Part shown: one piece after another, positions 42,973 through 55,815 of the stretch | Layout of the letters: each line of letters starts with the position of its first letter | Numbering within the stretch: position 1 is the stretch's first letter | Assembly: GCF_963583255.1 (NCBI RefSeq) | Contig: NC_084813.1 | Coordinates: 6,806,001-6,870,000 of the forward strand | Origin: Pyrus communis | Lineage: Eukaryota > Streptophyta > Magnoliopsida > Rosales > Rosaceae | Direction of reading: 5' to 3' | DNA length: 64,000 nt | Translations under genes and position numbers: made by a program | The notes under the pieces: generated by a model | What the model saw: only the letters and a program-made list of their open reading frames with translations | Told to the model about the DNA's origin: nothing | Database searches by the model: none

Positions 42973-45900
42973 TCACAACCACCGCATTCCATCTGCATTT
43001 GCCAAAACTTTAATCCCATTCTCATTGGCAGAAGCAGCCAAGAGAGTGCCATCCTTGTTGAGGCGGATACGAGGGCTTGCCTAGGAATTAGGAGGGGTAA
43101 AGAAGATGAGCAGCTTGGTATTTAAGATTCTATTATTTAATTTACTTAAAGGAAACGAACCTACTGGGAGGCCTCCATCAGCATCAGCAGTTGTCAGAAG
43201 TTGAATATTGTCCATGTCCCAAAATTTAATAGAAAAATCATCACCAGCAGCCAAAAACCGGTTTTTAGTAGTATTGAATTGCACAACACCAAAAGAACGC
43301 TTGCGAAAGCCTTGATAGGTCCTCTTCACAGCCCCTTCACTTTCATTCCATTCAACAATATATGACTCACCGTCTTTACTTGTCCCACATGAAAACAGCC
43401 TGCAACCCACCACCAAAGAAAAACTACGAAAAGAAATAAATAACTATATAGTTTGCCCATCCAGCAAAAGGAAAAAGGAAACTCTGAGCTAAGTATACTA
43501 ACCTTGTACCATCAGCACTGTAAGCCATGGTTGTGCACCAGCGACCAGGCGCATCATAATCAACGCGAGATCCCAAATTGTCATACTCCCAAGCCTTTAT
43601 CTTTCCATCCAGTGCTATTGAAAAAAATAAACTGAAGCATAGCAGCAAACAATGAGCACGAAAATACAAGGACAGACGGGCACCAGAGACAGAAACACAA
43701 GGTGTAATTAGTAAGAATGAAAAAATAAAAATAAAATGCCACAACACCTGAATGTTTTCCTTATAATGTGGGCAGACAGAATAAACTGGAGCCTCTTGAC
43801 CTTCAAAAGTATATTCTTTTGCACCGGTTGTAGCATCCCACACCTAAATTTATGAAGGAAATCAGCAAGGAACAGAAAACGCTCTTCCAATGGCAATGAG
43901 ACAAGCAAACATGTTAGGCAACTAACGAACCTTGATGGTCTTGTCAATCTACGACAGTAATTTCAGAGTCACCATTAATACAGAAAACTAAGAGACAACC
44001 AAAAAAAGGTGTAAAAAATTGAAACAGCATCTTCTGTATATACCTCTAGGTGCTCTCGTACGTCATCACCCCCATGATAAGAATATATTTGAACAATGTA
44101 CCTCGAGTACGCAATACCTATAATTGTATTGTAAATGATACAATAATTAGGAGCTAATTCAATCCTCAAAAATTTATAAAGCCATATCACATTTGCCACA
44201 GTTACCTAAGTATGCTCAAGCTTACCAAATAAAGCACCATCAGGGCTCCGAATCACATGGTTAACAGACAAAACAGGATCCTTGACTACAGCAGCCTGTT
44301 TCACAAAGACAAATTTACTTTTCAGTCAACCAACTCATACATCCACAAAGAATACAGTGCACACAATTTTTATGTCACATGAACAAGTATAGAAAGGGAA
44401 AGACCTGCAGGAGCATTGAGCATGAACTAAGATCCCATACTTTGAAGTTCCTTACAACTAGTCGCTCCCTAGATCCAACTTCCCACAGGCCTACGTCCCC
44501 CACATTGGTACCAACTGAAGCATCACATAGAGAACAATCAACAGTCAATTATGAATAGTCTCTTTGAAGTTTCTCTCATCGAGAAACTGCAAGATCAGGA
44601 ACACAAGCTCCATACTCAGAGACAAAATCTTGACCGCCCCCTGTTTGATTCCAAGAAGCGGGTTGTTTGCAGGTGATGGTGCCCGCGCACAGTTCGGTTG
44701 TCCACATGGGTGATCCACATAAAGCGTTTTTATTAATGGATTTGGACTTGGGCTTTTACAAAGCCCGTGCTGCCAATTTAAGCTTCAATTTACAGGAGGA
44801 GAATTAGTTCTTTCTCAGCAGAACCAGAAAGGTCATAATTTGCACAAATAATAGTTCCTGGTGTGTGGAAACTTCTGACACTGGTCACGAACCAAAAAAA
44901 AAATCCTGACACCAGACGCTGGAATCAAGCAGTGATGTACAACTGTCACCAGGCCCCTGTGCTATGTAGCAATGAACCATATACTAAATTAAGATTCAGG
45001 CACATGATTTAGGCATTGCAACAATATTAATGACTTCTTTTTGTTTCCACAGAATTCAAGCCATAACCACCTTTTTATAGCCACATAGACAATGTACGTA
45101 AACGATAAACTCATTAGCTAGTGCTATCAACTTGATGAAATTGTCATTTGAGTGCAACGGAAGACAAAAGAACTCATTCCATAAGTGGAAAAATTAAAGC
45201 AAGACCAGTATTTGCAACATCCATAAGTTACGATGAAGTGCACATCTAATCTTATATAACTGAAGTTGTGGTTTCAGAGTAATTACCCTTGGTTAATGAA
45301 AGTCCATAGCCTCGAACGCTTTAGGTTTGGGAACTGCAATTTATCACTGAATAAGGGATTCGCTTCAATCAGTTTCTTAAGTTCAACCGACATGATTGCC
45401 CTGGCAGACTTTGAATCTCCACACTTGGATAGTTGTTCATTCTCCCCCTATAATGCAAGAGACCATTTTTTAGTACATTTGCTACAACTGTTTTCTACAG
45501 AGATTATTCATATAATGGAATTCTCATACCTAAAGTTCTCCAATGTTGAGAGCTGAGCGATTTCCTCCAAAAGTTCATCGAATGCGGCAAAAAAATTTAA
45601 ATCCTTTACTAGAATATCCACGGCTTGGGACCGATCAGGCCTATAAAGTTCACAGAGTCACATTACACGTAATTCAACCATATAATTCCTCAAGACCGGC
45701 CATGCAATCCAACCCATGAAAGTTATCAATGAATTGAAATTGAACCACTGTAAGCTTACTTGTCCAATGCCTAGAGATACTTCTGCTTCCTTATCTCGAA
45801 AAAGATTTTCATGGAACAGCTGTTATTTTCCATTTTAGTGAACCCGGAGAGGTACTTCTCAACTTCATCCCAATTGCCATCATGCACCTCATCCTCAAAA

Positions 45901-46128
45901 TATTTCATATTGAAGAAAACCCCAGATTCCTGATCTAGCCTAATTAGTATTTACATCACAAAAGCAATTAATGACGCAGTCAGTACATAATTAGCAATTG
46001 TGCCACCAAAAACGCATTAATTAAAAATACAGAAATAAGCCCTACCTGTGGAGAGAAGTCTCTTTGAATTTTTCCCCATCAAGAAACTGCAAGATCAGGA
46101 ACACAAGCTCCTTACTCAGAGACATCAT
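42973..46128 (-). pseudogene. TOPLESS-like corepressor pseudogene, copy B (keeps LisH exon)
   Basis: Minus-strand exons in order: LisH exon from ATG at 46128 or 46125 (MSLSKELVFLILQFLDGEKF) to a GTAGGG donor at 46047; CTLH (ESGVFFNMKYFEDEVHDG, about 45935-45760); AVDILVKDL region (about 45635-45545); ENEQLSK to LINQ (about 45450-45295); LNWQH to CGQPN (about 44790-44650), fused to a second LisH start; WD40 exons GTNVGDVGLWEVGSRERLV (about 44515), VKDPVLSVNHV (about 44290), GIAYSRYIVQIYSYHGGDD (about 44120-44042, intact here), then a deletion-shortened exon, VWDATTGAKEYTFEGQEAP (43843-43743), an exon with an extra A in an A7 run (+1 shift, about 43621), LFSCGTSKDGESYIVEWNES (about 43400-43165), and the end NADGMRWL with stop at 42973. 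The C-terminal propeller is missing. A LisH-CTLH product is conceivable from the 5' part, although the duplicated LisH breaks the order. Confidence 0.85.
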
Positions 46129-46795
46129 CGTGACCGCCCCCTCTTTGATTCCAAGCAGCGGGTTGTTTGCACGTGATGGTGCCCGCGCACAGTTCAGTTG
46201 TCCACATGAGTGATCCACATAAAGTGTTTCTATACTTGTATGTGGTCTTGGGTTCTTACAAAGGCACGTGATTTGGGCATGGCAACAATATTATTGACTT
46301 CTTTTTGTTTCCACAGAATTCAAGCCATAACCCCTTTTTGATAGCCATATAGACAATGTATGTAAACGATAAACTCATTCGCTAGTGCTATCAACTTGAT
46401 GAAATTCTCATTCTGAATGCAACAGAAAACAAAAGCACTCATTCGCTACGTGGAATCATTAGAGCAATACCAGTATATGCAACAACATCCATAAGTCACA
46501 ATGAAGTGCACAGCTAATCTTATATAACTGAAGTCGTAGTTTCAGAGTAATTACCCTTGGTTAATGAGAGTCTATAGCGTCAAACACTTACGGTTTGGGA
46601 ACTGCAATTTATCACTGTAATGGATTCGCTTCAATCAGTTTCTTAAGTTCAACGACATGATCGCCCTAGCAGACTTTGCATCTCCATACTTGGATGGTTG
46701 TTCATTCTCCCTATAATGCAAGAAACCATTTTTTAGTACATTTGCTACAACTGTTTACTACATAGACTTTATTAATATAACAGAATTCTCATACC
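46129..46795 (-). pseudogene. Second, partial TOPLESS-like unit fused upstream
   Basis: Immediately upstream of the LisH ATG the same open frame encodes the CGQPN-type exon of another TOPLESS-like unit (SRANNPLLGIKEGAVTM, about 46215-46129). Further up, about 46720-46560 resembles the SKSARAIM to TLINQ exon but is broken by stops and small deletions. So a 3'-truncated unit is joined tail-to-head to the next unit. The same junction type recurs inside copy A and copy B at about 4450 and 44640. Confidence 0.75.
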
Positions 46796-47870
46796 CAATC
46801 AGATCCACGGTGCTTCAATCTATCAAATCCATTCGTACAGATTGATTACCAGATTGGTATTGGAAAGGAAACAAAACCCCCCAAATTTTTGAAATTTAGA
46901 GTAGGATGACTCGCTTACCTTCAGTAAAGCGGAGGAACACTGGTGGTGCGGAAGGACTGGTGGTGCGACGTGATTCGCCGGCTTTGAGAGCAAGAGAAGG
47001 CTCTCCCGTGCATTTTCCCTGCATTCCATCATCAAATTGAAGTTCATTTCTATTGATTTCAGCTGAAAATAATAAAAATGAATAAACACTTCTAAAAATA
47101 AAAGTAAACTTCAAGTTGCAGACAGTTTGATTTGAAGGGCTTCAGCTGGAGCTAAGTAGGCTTACAGTGGGTGAATCAAAAGGATAAAGACACTGCAATT
47201 TTCAGCTTCATACCAAAGGATAGACAAAGCACGATAGCATGCTGTGAACAAATTGTTTAATTGAGCTGAAAGGAAAAGTTGCAGGACAAAAATATTCACC
47301 TATTAATTTAGATTAAATAACCATATATCTTCACATCATCACCAGAAGAGTTATTAAAGGAATGAACCATGAAAAGCCATAGGCATTCTATCAACAACAT
47401 AAATTTACCAAGTTCACAACTCTAATCAAATCCGTTAAGAAAATCTACCAAATCAAAAGTTCATACAACGAAATCTGACTTCAAGCCCAATTCTTTATTT
47501 TGAAAATTGAATGCATATGAATTTTCTAAGAAATTCAAATTTTGGTTTTGTTTTAATCAGTAGATTCATGCCAAGCTTGCAAAATTACCTGGGCTACAAA
47601 TTCTTGTTCTACACCTGTGCCCACAGCAGCTTCTTCCTCTGCTGTAGCTTTCCATCTTGCAATTTCTTCTTCAGCAGAGCAATTGTACATGGTCAGCACC
47701 TTACTTCAGTAGACCAAAACAAAAACAAAATATGGTAGAAACTGATATAATTATTGTGGCCAGGTAATTTTGCAAATTGAAAATACAGGTTGGTGCCAGC
47801 AATTACCAATGTAGTTATTGTGGCAACGGCTAGAAAATATGAATGAAACTGATTCTCGGTGATCTGCAAG
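46796..47870 (-). repeat. TNL 3'-flank segment, copy 2 (of TNL3)
   Basis: Homologous to 12236-13395 and 54716-55815. This copy has the cleanest exon-like piece (47690-47585, minus). It opens NCSAEEEIARWKATAEEE and ends EQEFVAQ at a GTAATT donor, reading as a charged coiled-coil segment. A second piece (about 47030-46915, GEPSLALKAGESRRTT) ends at a GTAAGC donor. The parent gene is unrecognised. Its constant position after TNL LRRs suggests it duplicated with them. Confidence 0.72.
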
Positions 47871-48519
47871 TATGGACTTGGCATGCCAACACATGAAGAA
47901 CTTACGTGTATTGGGGATGCCAGGGTGATCGGTGTCCTAAACTCAATAACACAACATCCATGTGGAAATTAAAAATTAAAAACACAACGCGACACATTAT
48001 AAGATTTGTGCACTGCTACATTAACATTCCACTTCCATGTAACTTTCTCTTCACTAGCACAGTTAACCATTGTGATCAAAATTCAGAAAGCACTCTTCAT
48101 TATCATGGTATTGACATGTGTATTTTCAGCTCAGGGAGTTCATCATGGTGTTGAAAGTTGTACCTGTTTCCAAAGATGTGAAATCAGGCGCATTGAAGTT
48201 ATACTTGGTGAAAGCTCTTGTATCAATTGCAGTTTCCTGCAAGCTTCCAATTTGAGATTTGTTATTCATTTGTGCAAGCAGGCTCTCAAAATTGTTTCTG
48301 TATAGTAATTATTTTCTCCAGAAGAATTTATGAGCAAGACAGTCCTCTATTCCAAGAAATTCAAGACATATCAAGGAAGCAGAGCACACCAAGAAGAACA
48401 GAGAACATTGTGAAAATAGTGCCCACATTTCTCTATATCCGCTGCGTTAAACATCTGAAGCGTGTCCAAAAGTAAAACAGGGATTGGGAGTATGTATATT
48501 ACGTATTACAATTTACAAG
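47871..48519. other. Block-B-specific spacer after TNL3
   Basis: Short ORFs here (for example 47906-48154 and 48006-48305, plus strand) lack recognisable domains and overlap each other in different frames. It is probably the TNL3 3' UTR and flank. Nothing else is seen. Confidence 0.45.
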
Positions 48520-51500
48520 TTAAAAGAATAGAATAGAATCTCTGTGCTCAACCATTTCTACTCCAGCGTCCCACAAGGATTCTAAATTCTCCAAGTTCAC
48601 AGCCAACTTAGAAAGGTTTGAGCACCCGCAGATATTGAGATCTCTCAGGCATCCCAAATTACAGATATTGTCCGGAAGATGAACAAGGTTTTTGCAGTTT
48701 CTCAGATTTAATAACACCAGCCCTTGAAGATGTTCAATTGACAGGGAAAGTTCTTTGATAGATGTTCCATCCAAGTGAAGCTCTCTTAATCCTTCCATAA
48801 TTTCTTCAATGCTTGGAAAGACCTCAAACTTTGTGCAACCAGAAAGACAAACATATCTAAGGGACTAGAGTCAACAGATGCAGCTTGGCAGAATCTTGAG
48901 ATTTGTGCATCTTCTGAAAACTTCTGGAAACTTCTCAAGCTTTGAGCATCCAGAAACATAAAGGTATTTAAGAGATTTCATGTGAGAAATGCTGCTTGGA
49001 AGACTCTCAAGTTCTCTGCAATCATTCAGATTCAAAATAACAAGACTGGTGAGATTTAAAATAGAAGCAGGCAGCTCCTTAATTGCAGTGTAATTTAAAT
49101 AAAGCTCAAATAGCTTCTTCATAACCTCTGAAATTTACTTCTCAAGCTTTGAGCATCCAAAAACATGAAGGTATTCAAGAGATTTCATGTGAGAAATGAT
49201 GCTTGGAAGACTCTCAAGTTCGCTGCAATGATTCAGCTTCAAAGTAACAAGACTGGTGAGATTTAAAATAGAAGCAGGCAGCTCCTTAATTGCAGTGCCA
49301 TCCAAATAAAGCCCAAATAGATTATTCATGCCCTCTGAAATTTCTGGAAACTTCTCAAGCTTTGAGCATCCAGAAACATAAAGGTATTGAAGAGATTTCA
49401 TGTGAGAAATGCTGCTTGGAAGAATCTCAAGTTCTCTGCAATGATTCAACTTCAAAGTAACAAGACTGGTGAGTTTTAAAATAGAAGCAGGCAGCTCCTT
49501 AATTGCAGTGCCATCCAAATAAAGCTCAAATAGATTATTCATAACCTCTGAAATTTCTGGAAACTTCTCAAGCTTTGAGCATCCAGAAACATAAAGGTAT
49601 TGAAGAGATTTCATGTGAGAAATGCTGCTTGGAAGAATCTCAAGTTCTCTGCAATGATTCAGCTTCAAAGTAACAAGACTGGTGAGTTTTAAAATAGAAG
49701 CAGGCAGCTCCTTAATTGCAGTGCCATCCAAATAAAGCTCAAATAGATTATTCATAACCTCTGAAATTTCTGGAAACTTCTCAAGCTTTGAGCATCCAGA
49801 AACATAAAGGTATTTAAGAGATTTCATGTGAAAAATGCTGCTTGGAAGACTCTTAAATTTTTTGCAACCTTGTAGATTCAAGGTAACAAGCCCCATAAGA
49901 TTACTAATTGACAAGGGCAGTTCTTTAATTTCAGTATAATCTAAATAAAGCTCTGATAGATCCTGCATAACATCTGAAACTTCGGGAAACTTATCGAGGT
50001 TTACGCACCAAGAAAGTTTAAGGGTTCTAAGAGATTTCATACCAATCTTGCTTGGAAAAATCTTAAGATTTCTGCAATATTCCAAATCCAAAAGAACCAG
50101 GTTTTTGAGAGATGAAATGGATGGGTGAACCTCAAATAAACTTGTACAACTTCGAAAAACTACTTTCTCAAGATTTTTCGCCTCCGTGAAGTCAGGAGTT
50201 TTCTTCAGGTGGGGAGAACTTGTTAAGTTGATAATTTTCAAATTTTCCAAAGGCTGGTATAACACATCGAGGAAAGCAAGTTATATGGTAAGGCATCTAA
50301 GAATTAAACCATTTAAAAGAAACATATGCAAGTGAAGTTTTTACCTTGGCTCCTTCCCAAAGATGTACAACGAGACTATTTTGCATGTCAAGCTCAACAA
50401 GATTCTTCGCAATAAAATTGGACGGTAAAGACTTTAGGGGGAAATGCTTCCATACGAGACTTCTTAACTCATGCATAACAAACTTTAAATTCTGACATGA
50501 ATATCCATTGTCGCCGTGGATTTTGAGCAATCTTAATTTCGTCATTTTAACAAAAGCTTCGGAACTGAAGTATACCACTTCTGGTTTTGAGAATGAAAGG
50601 TCAAGGATTATGCTTTCAATAGCTTCCGTAGCCTGGATAACAAATAGTTCAAATTATGTGACTGTAGATATCCCGAATCTTATTTAACATTATAAAGTTA
50701 ATGCATGTTTCTATGAATTGTATTTTGATCAAAGTTAAAGCTGTTTACTCTAAAGATTTACATATGAAAAAAAAGGTCATGAACATATCGCACCGTATTT
50801 TGAGTTAGCACGTGATGAACATCTTCATAATTCCACAACCTACTGCGTTTCCCAGGCTCTTCAATAGATTGTTGGCGGACGATTTCCCGACCCATTTCCT
50901 CTAGTAAATCATGCATCTCCAGTGTTTCCCGTGAGACAGTTATAAGAGCTCGATCAATTAGAACTCTTAGCCCAGTATGGGGATTAAAGCCACAACCGTC
51001 CAGAACCTTTGCTGCGTTGTCTTTTTCCGCTCCATTAAAGAAACATGCAATATCCAGAAATATGTCCTTCTCAGAATCATCTAGTCCATCGAAGCTTGTT
51101 CTTAACACACTATGAATTCCCCTTTGCGGGATTTTCTTTAATTTCTCTAGCGCCTCCTCCCACTCCTGCACAGATTTGTTATAAAGAAAAGCCCCCAAGA
51201 CTTTAAGTGCTAAGGGGAGACCTTGAGCATATCGTACAGCACGGCTTGAGAGAGGCTCATAGTCTCTTTTGGGTTGCTTTGTTCTAAAGGCATACTGGCT
51301 AAAGAGTTCCAAAGCTCCGTCACCACTTAGAACCTTGGGGCTGTAGATCGCATCAGCTCCCCTTAGTACTAGCGTATCTCTAGCGGTGATAATGATTCTA
51401 CTCCCACCACCAAATGAATTCTGCCTTCCAAGTAAGGTTTCAATTTGAAATAAGTCGTCAACATCATCAAGAACAATCAAAACCTTTTTCAGCAGTAGCC

Positions 51501-52534
51501 TTTTCAAAATCGTGCTGTAACCTCGATTCAAAATGCCTAAACTCTGCACCTTTTCATTCAAGATTATAGAGAGAAAATGTTCCCGCATATGTCCGGCACC
51601 AAAAGTGGAGAAATCTTCCTTGACATTTTCAAGAAAGCAACAAGCTTCAAATTGACAAGCAATTTCCTGATAAACAGCTCTAGCTATGGTAGTTTTGCCT
51701 ATACCACCCATACCCCATATTCCAACAACACGAACGTCGTCCATTTCAGGAGCAGGATGTAATAGCAAGTCCATTTCATGCATGTGGGAATCCATTTCAA
51801 CCAAGTCATCGTCTTTACTTGATGAGATGCGGATCAATTTCTGAAAAATATCTTCTACAATTTCCTCAATGAGCTTGGCATCATCCCTGTGGAATAAGAA
51901 AAACATTATTGTAAGAGTAAGATCAAGAACAAGTGCAAACCGTATACATAGTCATACATTTGCTAGGAAAACATGACAAAGAATTAAAACTAAACGTTAA
52001 AATAAATAAAATCCCAAATTATGAAACTACTATAGCTAAAAATTACTCGTAATTTTTCGAATCCCAGCCGGTTAAATTGGTGGCTCGAGTAAGAGCGGAC
52101 CTCCAGCTCCGCACCTCTTCCATGTCGGCGTTAGAATGGCCTTCATGCTTGGCAAAAGCTTCCGCAAAGCTGCTCCCTGCTTTGCGGACATGAGAAGGAT
52201 CCACTTCATAAAAAACGGGCACCACCATCTGGTTCTTTCTATCCATACAATCCAGTATTTGGACGAGCTCCTTCAAGCACCATGTGGAAGAAGCATATTT
52301 TTGAGAAAAAACTACGATTGAAACGCGCGAATCTTGGATCGCCGTCAGTAGCTGCGAAAGGTCGTTGCCCTTTCGCAGCCATTCGGCATCAATGAAGGTT
52401 TTGATTGGTTTCTGTTTCAGGGCTTTGTAGAGGTGGCTGACGAAGCACCTGCGAGTGTCTTCCGCTCTGAAATTAAGGAACACGTCGTATTTCCAAGGAA
52501 AGCCAGAGGAAGAAGAAGATGCAGCAGCAGCCAT
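48520..52534 (-). pseudogene. TNL3: TIR-NBS-LRR with intact TIR and NB-ARC, stop in LRR
   Basis: Exons 52534-52047 (TIR, MAAAASSSSSGFPWKYDVFL, WCLKEL), 51886-50794 (NB-ARC: GMGGIGKTTIARAV, VLIVLDDVDD, GLPLAL, MHDLLEEMG) and 50632-50345 (LRR start) are fully open, with the same splice sites as TNL1. The last exon (from 50253) is open to 49135, where a 6-bp deletion turns KFPE into an in-frame TAA (CSKLEK*). That gives about 995 residues. After the stop the frame continues (49122-48871), meets two more stops near 48868-48860, and finishes as LRR and tail sequence (EGLRELHLDGTSIKELSLSI to 48520). The 3' end kept here shows what TNL1 lost. A truncated TIR-NBS-short-LRR protein could still be made. 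Confidence 0.87.
48943..49870 (-). repeat. LRR minisatellite of TNL3, about five units
   Basis: The TGAGCATCC marker recurs at 48943, 49150, 49363, 49576 and 49789. Spacing is 213 bp except the first interval (207), which carries the 6-bp deletion. Two adjacent units (about 49430-49860) encode the same 71 residues (MNNLFELYLDGTAIKELP, ILKLTSLVTLKLNHCREL). Confidence 0.93.
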
Positions 52535-52680
52535 TAATCGATGGAGTATCTAAGAGTAATGTATGAACTGAAACACTCAATTGATCTTCACATTGAGCTA
52601 CAAAGGAAGTAATGAGTCAATGACGACCACATCACGCGTTTCTATTTTCTAGGTGCAGTTTCTATTTTCTAGGTGCATGT
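52535..52680 (-). promoter_or_regulatory. TNL3 leader and proximal promoter, single W-box module
   Basis: Has one GTCAATGACGACC (52616), giving TTGAC on the gene strand, and the tandem TTTCTATTTTCTAGGTGCA (about 52639-52677). It differs from TNL1, which has two W-box modules. Function is inferred from motif identity only. Confidence 0.4.
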
Positions 52681-54715
52681 CTTTATCACCTTTTAGAAAA
52701 ATGAAGAAACTAATGAAAAGCAAAAGCAAGGGACCATCAGGTAGGAAAGAATCCAAGGACTAATCCTTCAAGATTTTGAGAATATAGGTTATTAAAATTT
52801 AATTCGACTTACTTGGAAAGGTTTATTTTAACAATTATAATAAATTTAACCGTTCCATCAAATTTTAATGATTCAGATTTTTGAACTTGATAAATTAAAA
52901 TGAAAGAATCCGAAAATGATCCAACAAAGGAAAAGTATAAAAATTATAAAGCATCAGAAATTGGTGGACAAAGATTTGCTCCGCATGGTCGAGTGGATGC
53001 AACGCGCAAAAGAAAACAACAAGTGGGTCCCAAGTCCTGACAGTACAACTGGGGCACACATCACAAGGGGTAATGTACCGGGATGCTTTTCAAGAGTCTA
53101 AATAAATCTCATGATGTTGGAGCTCTTCAATTATCTTCGGTGGGACCAGTGCCCATGTGACACACCGTGAGGTGGTGCAAATCAGGCCATTTGGGAACCG
53201 ACTTCTTCAATCCTTTGGGCCTGAACACAATTGGGCCTAGACGGACTTAGTTGTGTCTGAAGAGGAGACTAACGCAATAAATTTCACGGGCGTATATACT
53301 TGAGAGTTAACATGGTTATTTCTTGGCAAATACCATACTGACCATATTGAAAGAAGTTTAATACTTTTGTCGTTGTCATTAGGCAGCAACATGCCTACAG
53401 TTACATCTATTATGATATCTTAAGGAAACTGTTATTAGCACTCTAAAAATTTCATTTTACACTCCCTATAAGTCTATTATTCTTTCTAATTATAAAAAGT
53501 TCGGAGTGCAAAATAAAACTTCTAAATAGCCTATAACAATTCCCTATCTTAATACTGAGTGTCCCTAATGAACCTATATTGGTGTTTTATATTCTTGGAA
53601 GCGTACAACAAATTCTTTGCATAAAATGGAAATATTATACTTCTCCTTTCTTATATTGAGATAAGTAGTATTGTCAGAAGGAAGACAATGAAACCAATGG
53701 ATTTATGTTCTATGCAAAATACGACATGTACAATGAAACTAACTGATTTATTGTTCTATGCAAAATATGAGATGTACATACCATGCCACAGATAATGTAT
53801 CTTTTATTTTCTTGTGTAAATCGAGCTGATATGATATTTAGTGTGAGAAATTAAGTGAATTTAAATCAGTTTCGAATAGAAGAGAAGCATGCTATAAGAA
53901 AGCATTCATTTGTAGATTGTATTGTGTCATCAGTATTATACTCATAGTTTCAACTGATCAGCTTACTGCATGGGGAAAAACACAAAAAAGGGAAAACAGA
54001 AAGGTAGAAGACATAATATTTGAGCATGTAACAGGAATAGTAAGTTTTTGAAAAAATTGCTAGACCGAGAAATTAAATCGTTAAACATCACATTGTGACC
54101 CAATATAAAGATATAGTTTGTTTACAAATCAAAATGAAGCGATATCAAAGGAAAATGTTTAAGATGTTGAAAATACAAAACTGGACTAGGCAACCATATC
54201 TTTTTTTTTTCGTAACTAAACGAATGATTTAGAATGATACAAACCCTGATCCTGGCTCCTCCCATCCTCAACTCTATATGTCAAAGGCTGAGTAACCATG
54301 TCTGCAAAAGTTGTGAAATGATCACCATCTGAAGATTGAGAATAACCCACATTCACATTGCTTAAAATTTTATAGAAAATAGGACAAATTAACATATTTA
54401 AATTATGTATTAGGATGCTAACATTCTTAAGATAAATTAAGCAAAAAGGAAAGCGGGTACGCCTCCCATGGCATTTCTAATCACCAAGACAAACTTCTGG
54501 ACGCCATGTGATTGAATCCAAAATCGTTATGACAACAATAATATAATACAAAAAGATATTCATCCGGCTGTTTCTTAATTTCTTGAATTTCAAGTAAGTT
54601 TTCCTTGTTGATTCTATTTCTCTATCAATAGGGGAAAAAAATGTAACTTGATTCTTGGTAATGAGCACATACAGTTGCTTAATAACATTTAACAATTAGA
54701 GTAGGGTAAAGACAC
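52681..54715. other. Upstream intergenic region of TNL3
   Basis: Matches 10301-12235 with indels, including an extra stretch near 53900-54005. No supported gene. Confidence 0.65.
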
Positions 54716-55815
54716 TCCAATCAGGTCCACGGTGCTTCAATCTATCAAATCCATTCGTACATTTCTAGTAGGATGAATCGCTTACCTTCAGAAAAGCAGG
54801 GGAACGCTGGTGGTGGGACGTGATTCGCTGGATTTGAGAGCAACAGAAGGCTCTCCCCCGCATTTTCCCTGCATTCCATCTCCATCATCAAATTGAAGTT
54901 CATTTCTATTTATTTCAGCTGAAAATAATAAAAATGAATAAACATTTCTAAAAATTAAATTAAACTTCAGGTTGCAGACAGTTTGACTTGAAGAGCTTCA
55001 GTTGAAGCTAAGTAGGCTTACAGTGGGTGAATCAAAAGGATAAAGACACTGCAATTTTCAGCTTCATACCAAAGGATAGACAAAGCACGATAGCATGCTG
55101 TGAACAAATTGTTTAATTGAGCTGAAAGGAAAAGTTGCAGGACAAAGATATTCACCTATTAATTTAGATTAAATAACCATATATCTTCACATCATCACCA
55201 GAAGAGTTATTAAAGGAATGATAACCATGAAAAGTCATAGGCATTCTATTAACAACATAAATTTACCAAGTTCACAACTCTGATCAAATCCGTTAAGAAA
55301 ATTTACCAAATCAAAAGTTCATACAACGAAATCTGACTTCAAGCCCAATTCTTCATTTTGAAAATTGAATGCGTATGAGTTTTCTAAGAAACACAAATTT
55401 CGTTTTTGTTTTAATCAATAGATTCATGCCAAGCTTGCAAAATTACCTATGCCACAAATTATTGTTCTACACCGGTGCCCACAGCAGCTTCTTACTCTGT
55501 TGTAGCTTTCCATCTTGCAATTTCTTCTTCACCAGAGCAATTGTGCATCATTAGCCTTCCAAGCTACACACATAATGCCATGAGTCTTCCAATTGTTTCG
55601 ATTTAATTTAAAATAAATCAATTTAATTTCTTAGTATAACATATCCATGCTACACAATCAGCACCTTATTTTAGTAAAACAAAAACAAAAGATGGTAGAG
55701 ATTGATATAATTATTGTGGCCAGCTAATTTTGCAAATTGACATAATTATTGCAAATTGGAAAAACAGGTTGGTGCCAGCAATTGCTAATGCAATAGTTGT
55801 GGCAACCGCCAGAAA
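54716..55815 (-). repeat. TNL 3'-flank segment, copy 3 (of TNL4)
   Basis: Homologous to 12236-13395 (closest) and 46796-47870, and lies directly after the TNL4 LRR remnant. About 55 bp present in the other copies near 12286-12340 are missing here at 54762. The coiled-coil exon piece (about 55530-55450) carries a stop. Confidence 0.75.

Noticed and set aside
47906..48475. Three overlapping plus-strand ORFs after TNL3
   Set aside because: No domain, several frames, unique to block B, and likely TNL3 3' flanking DNA.
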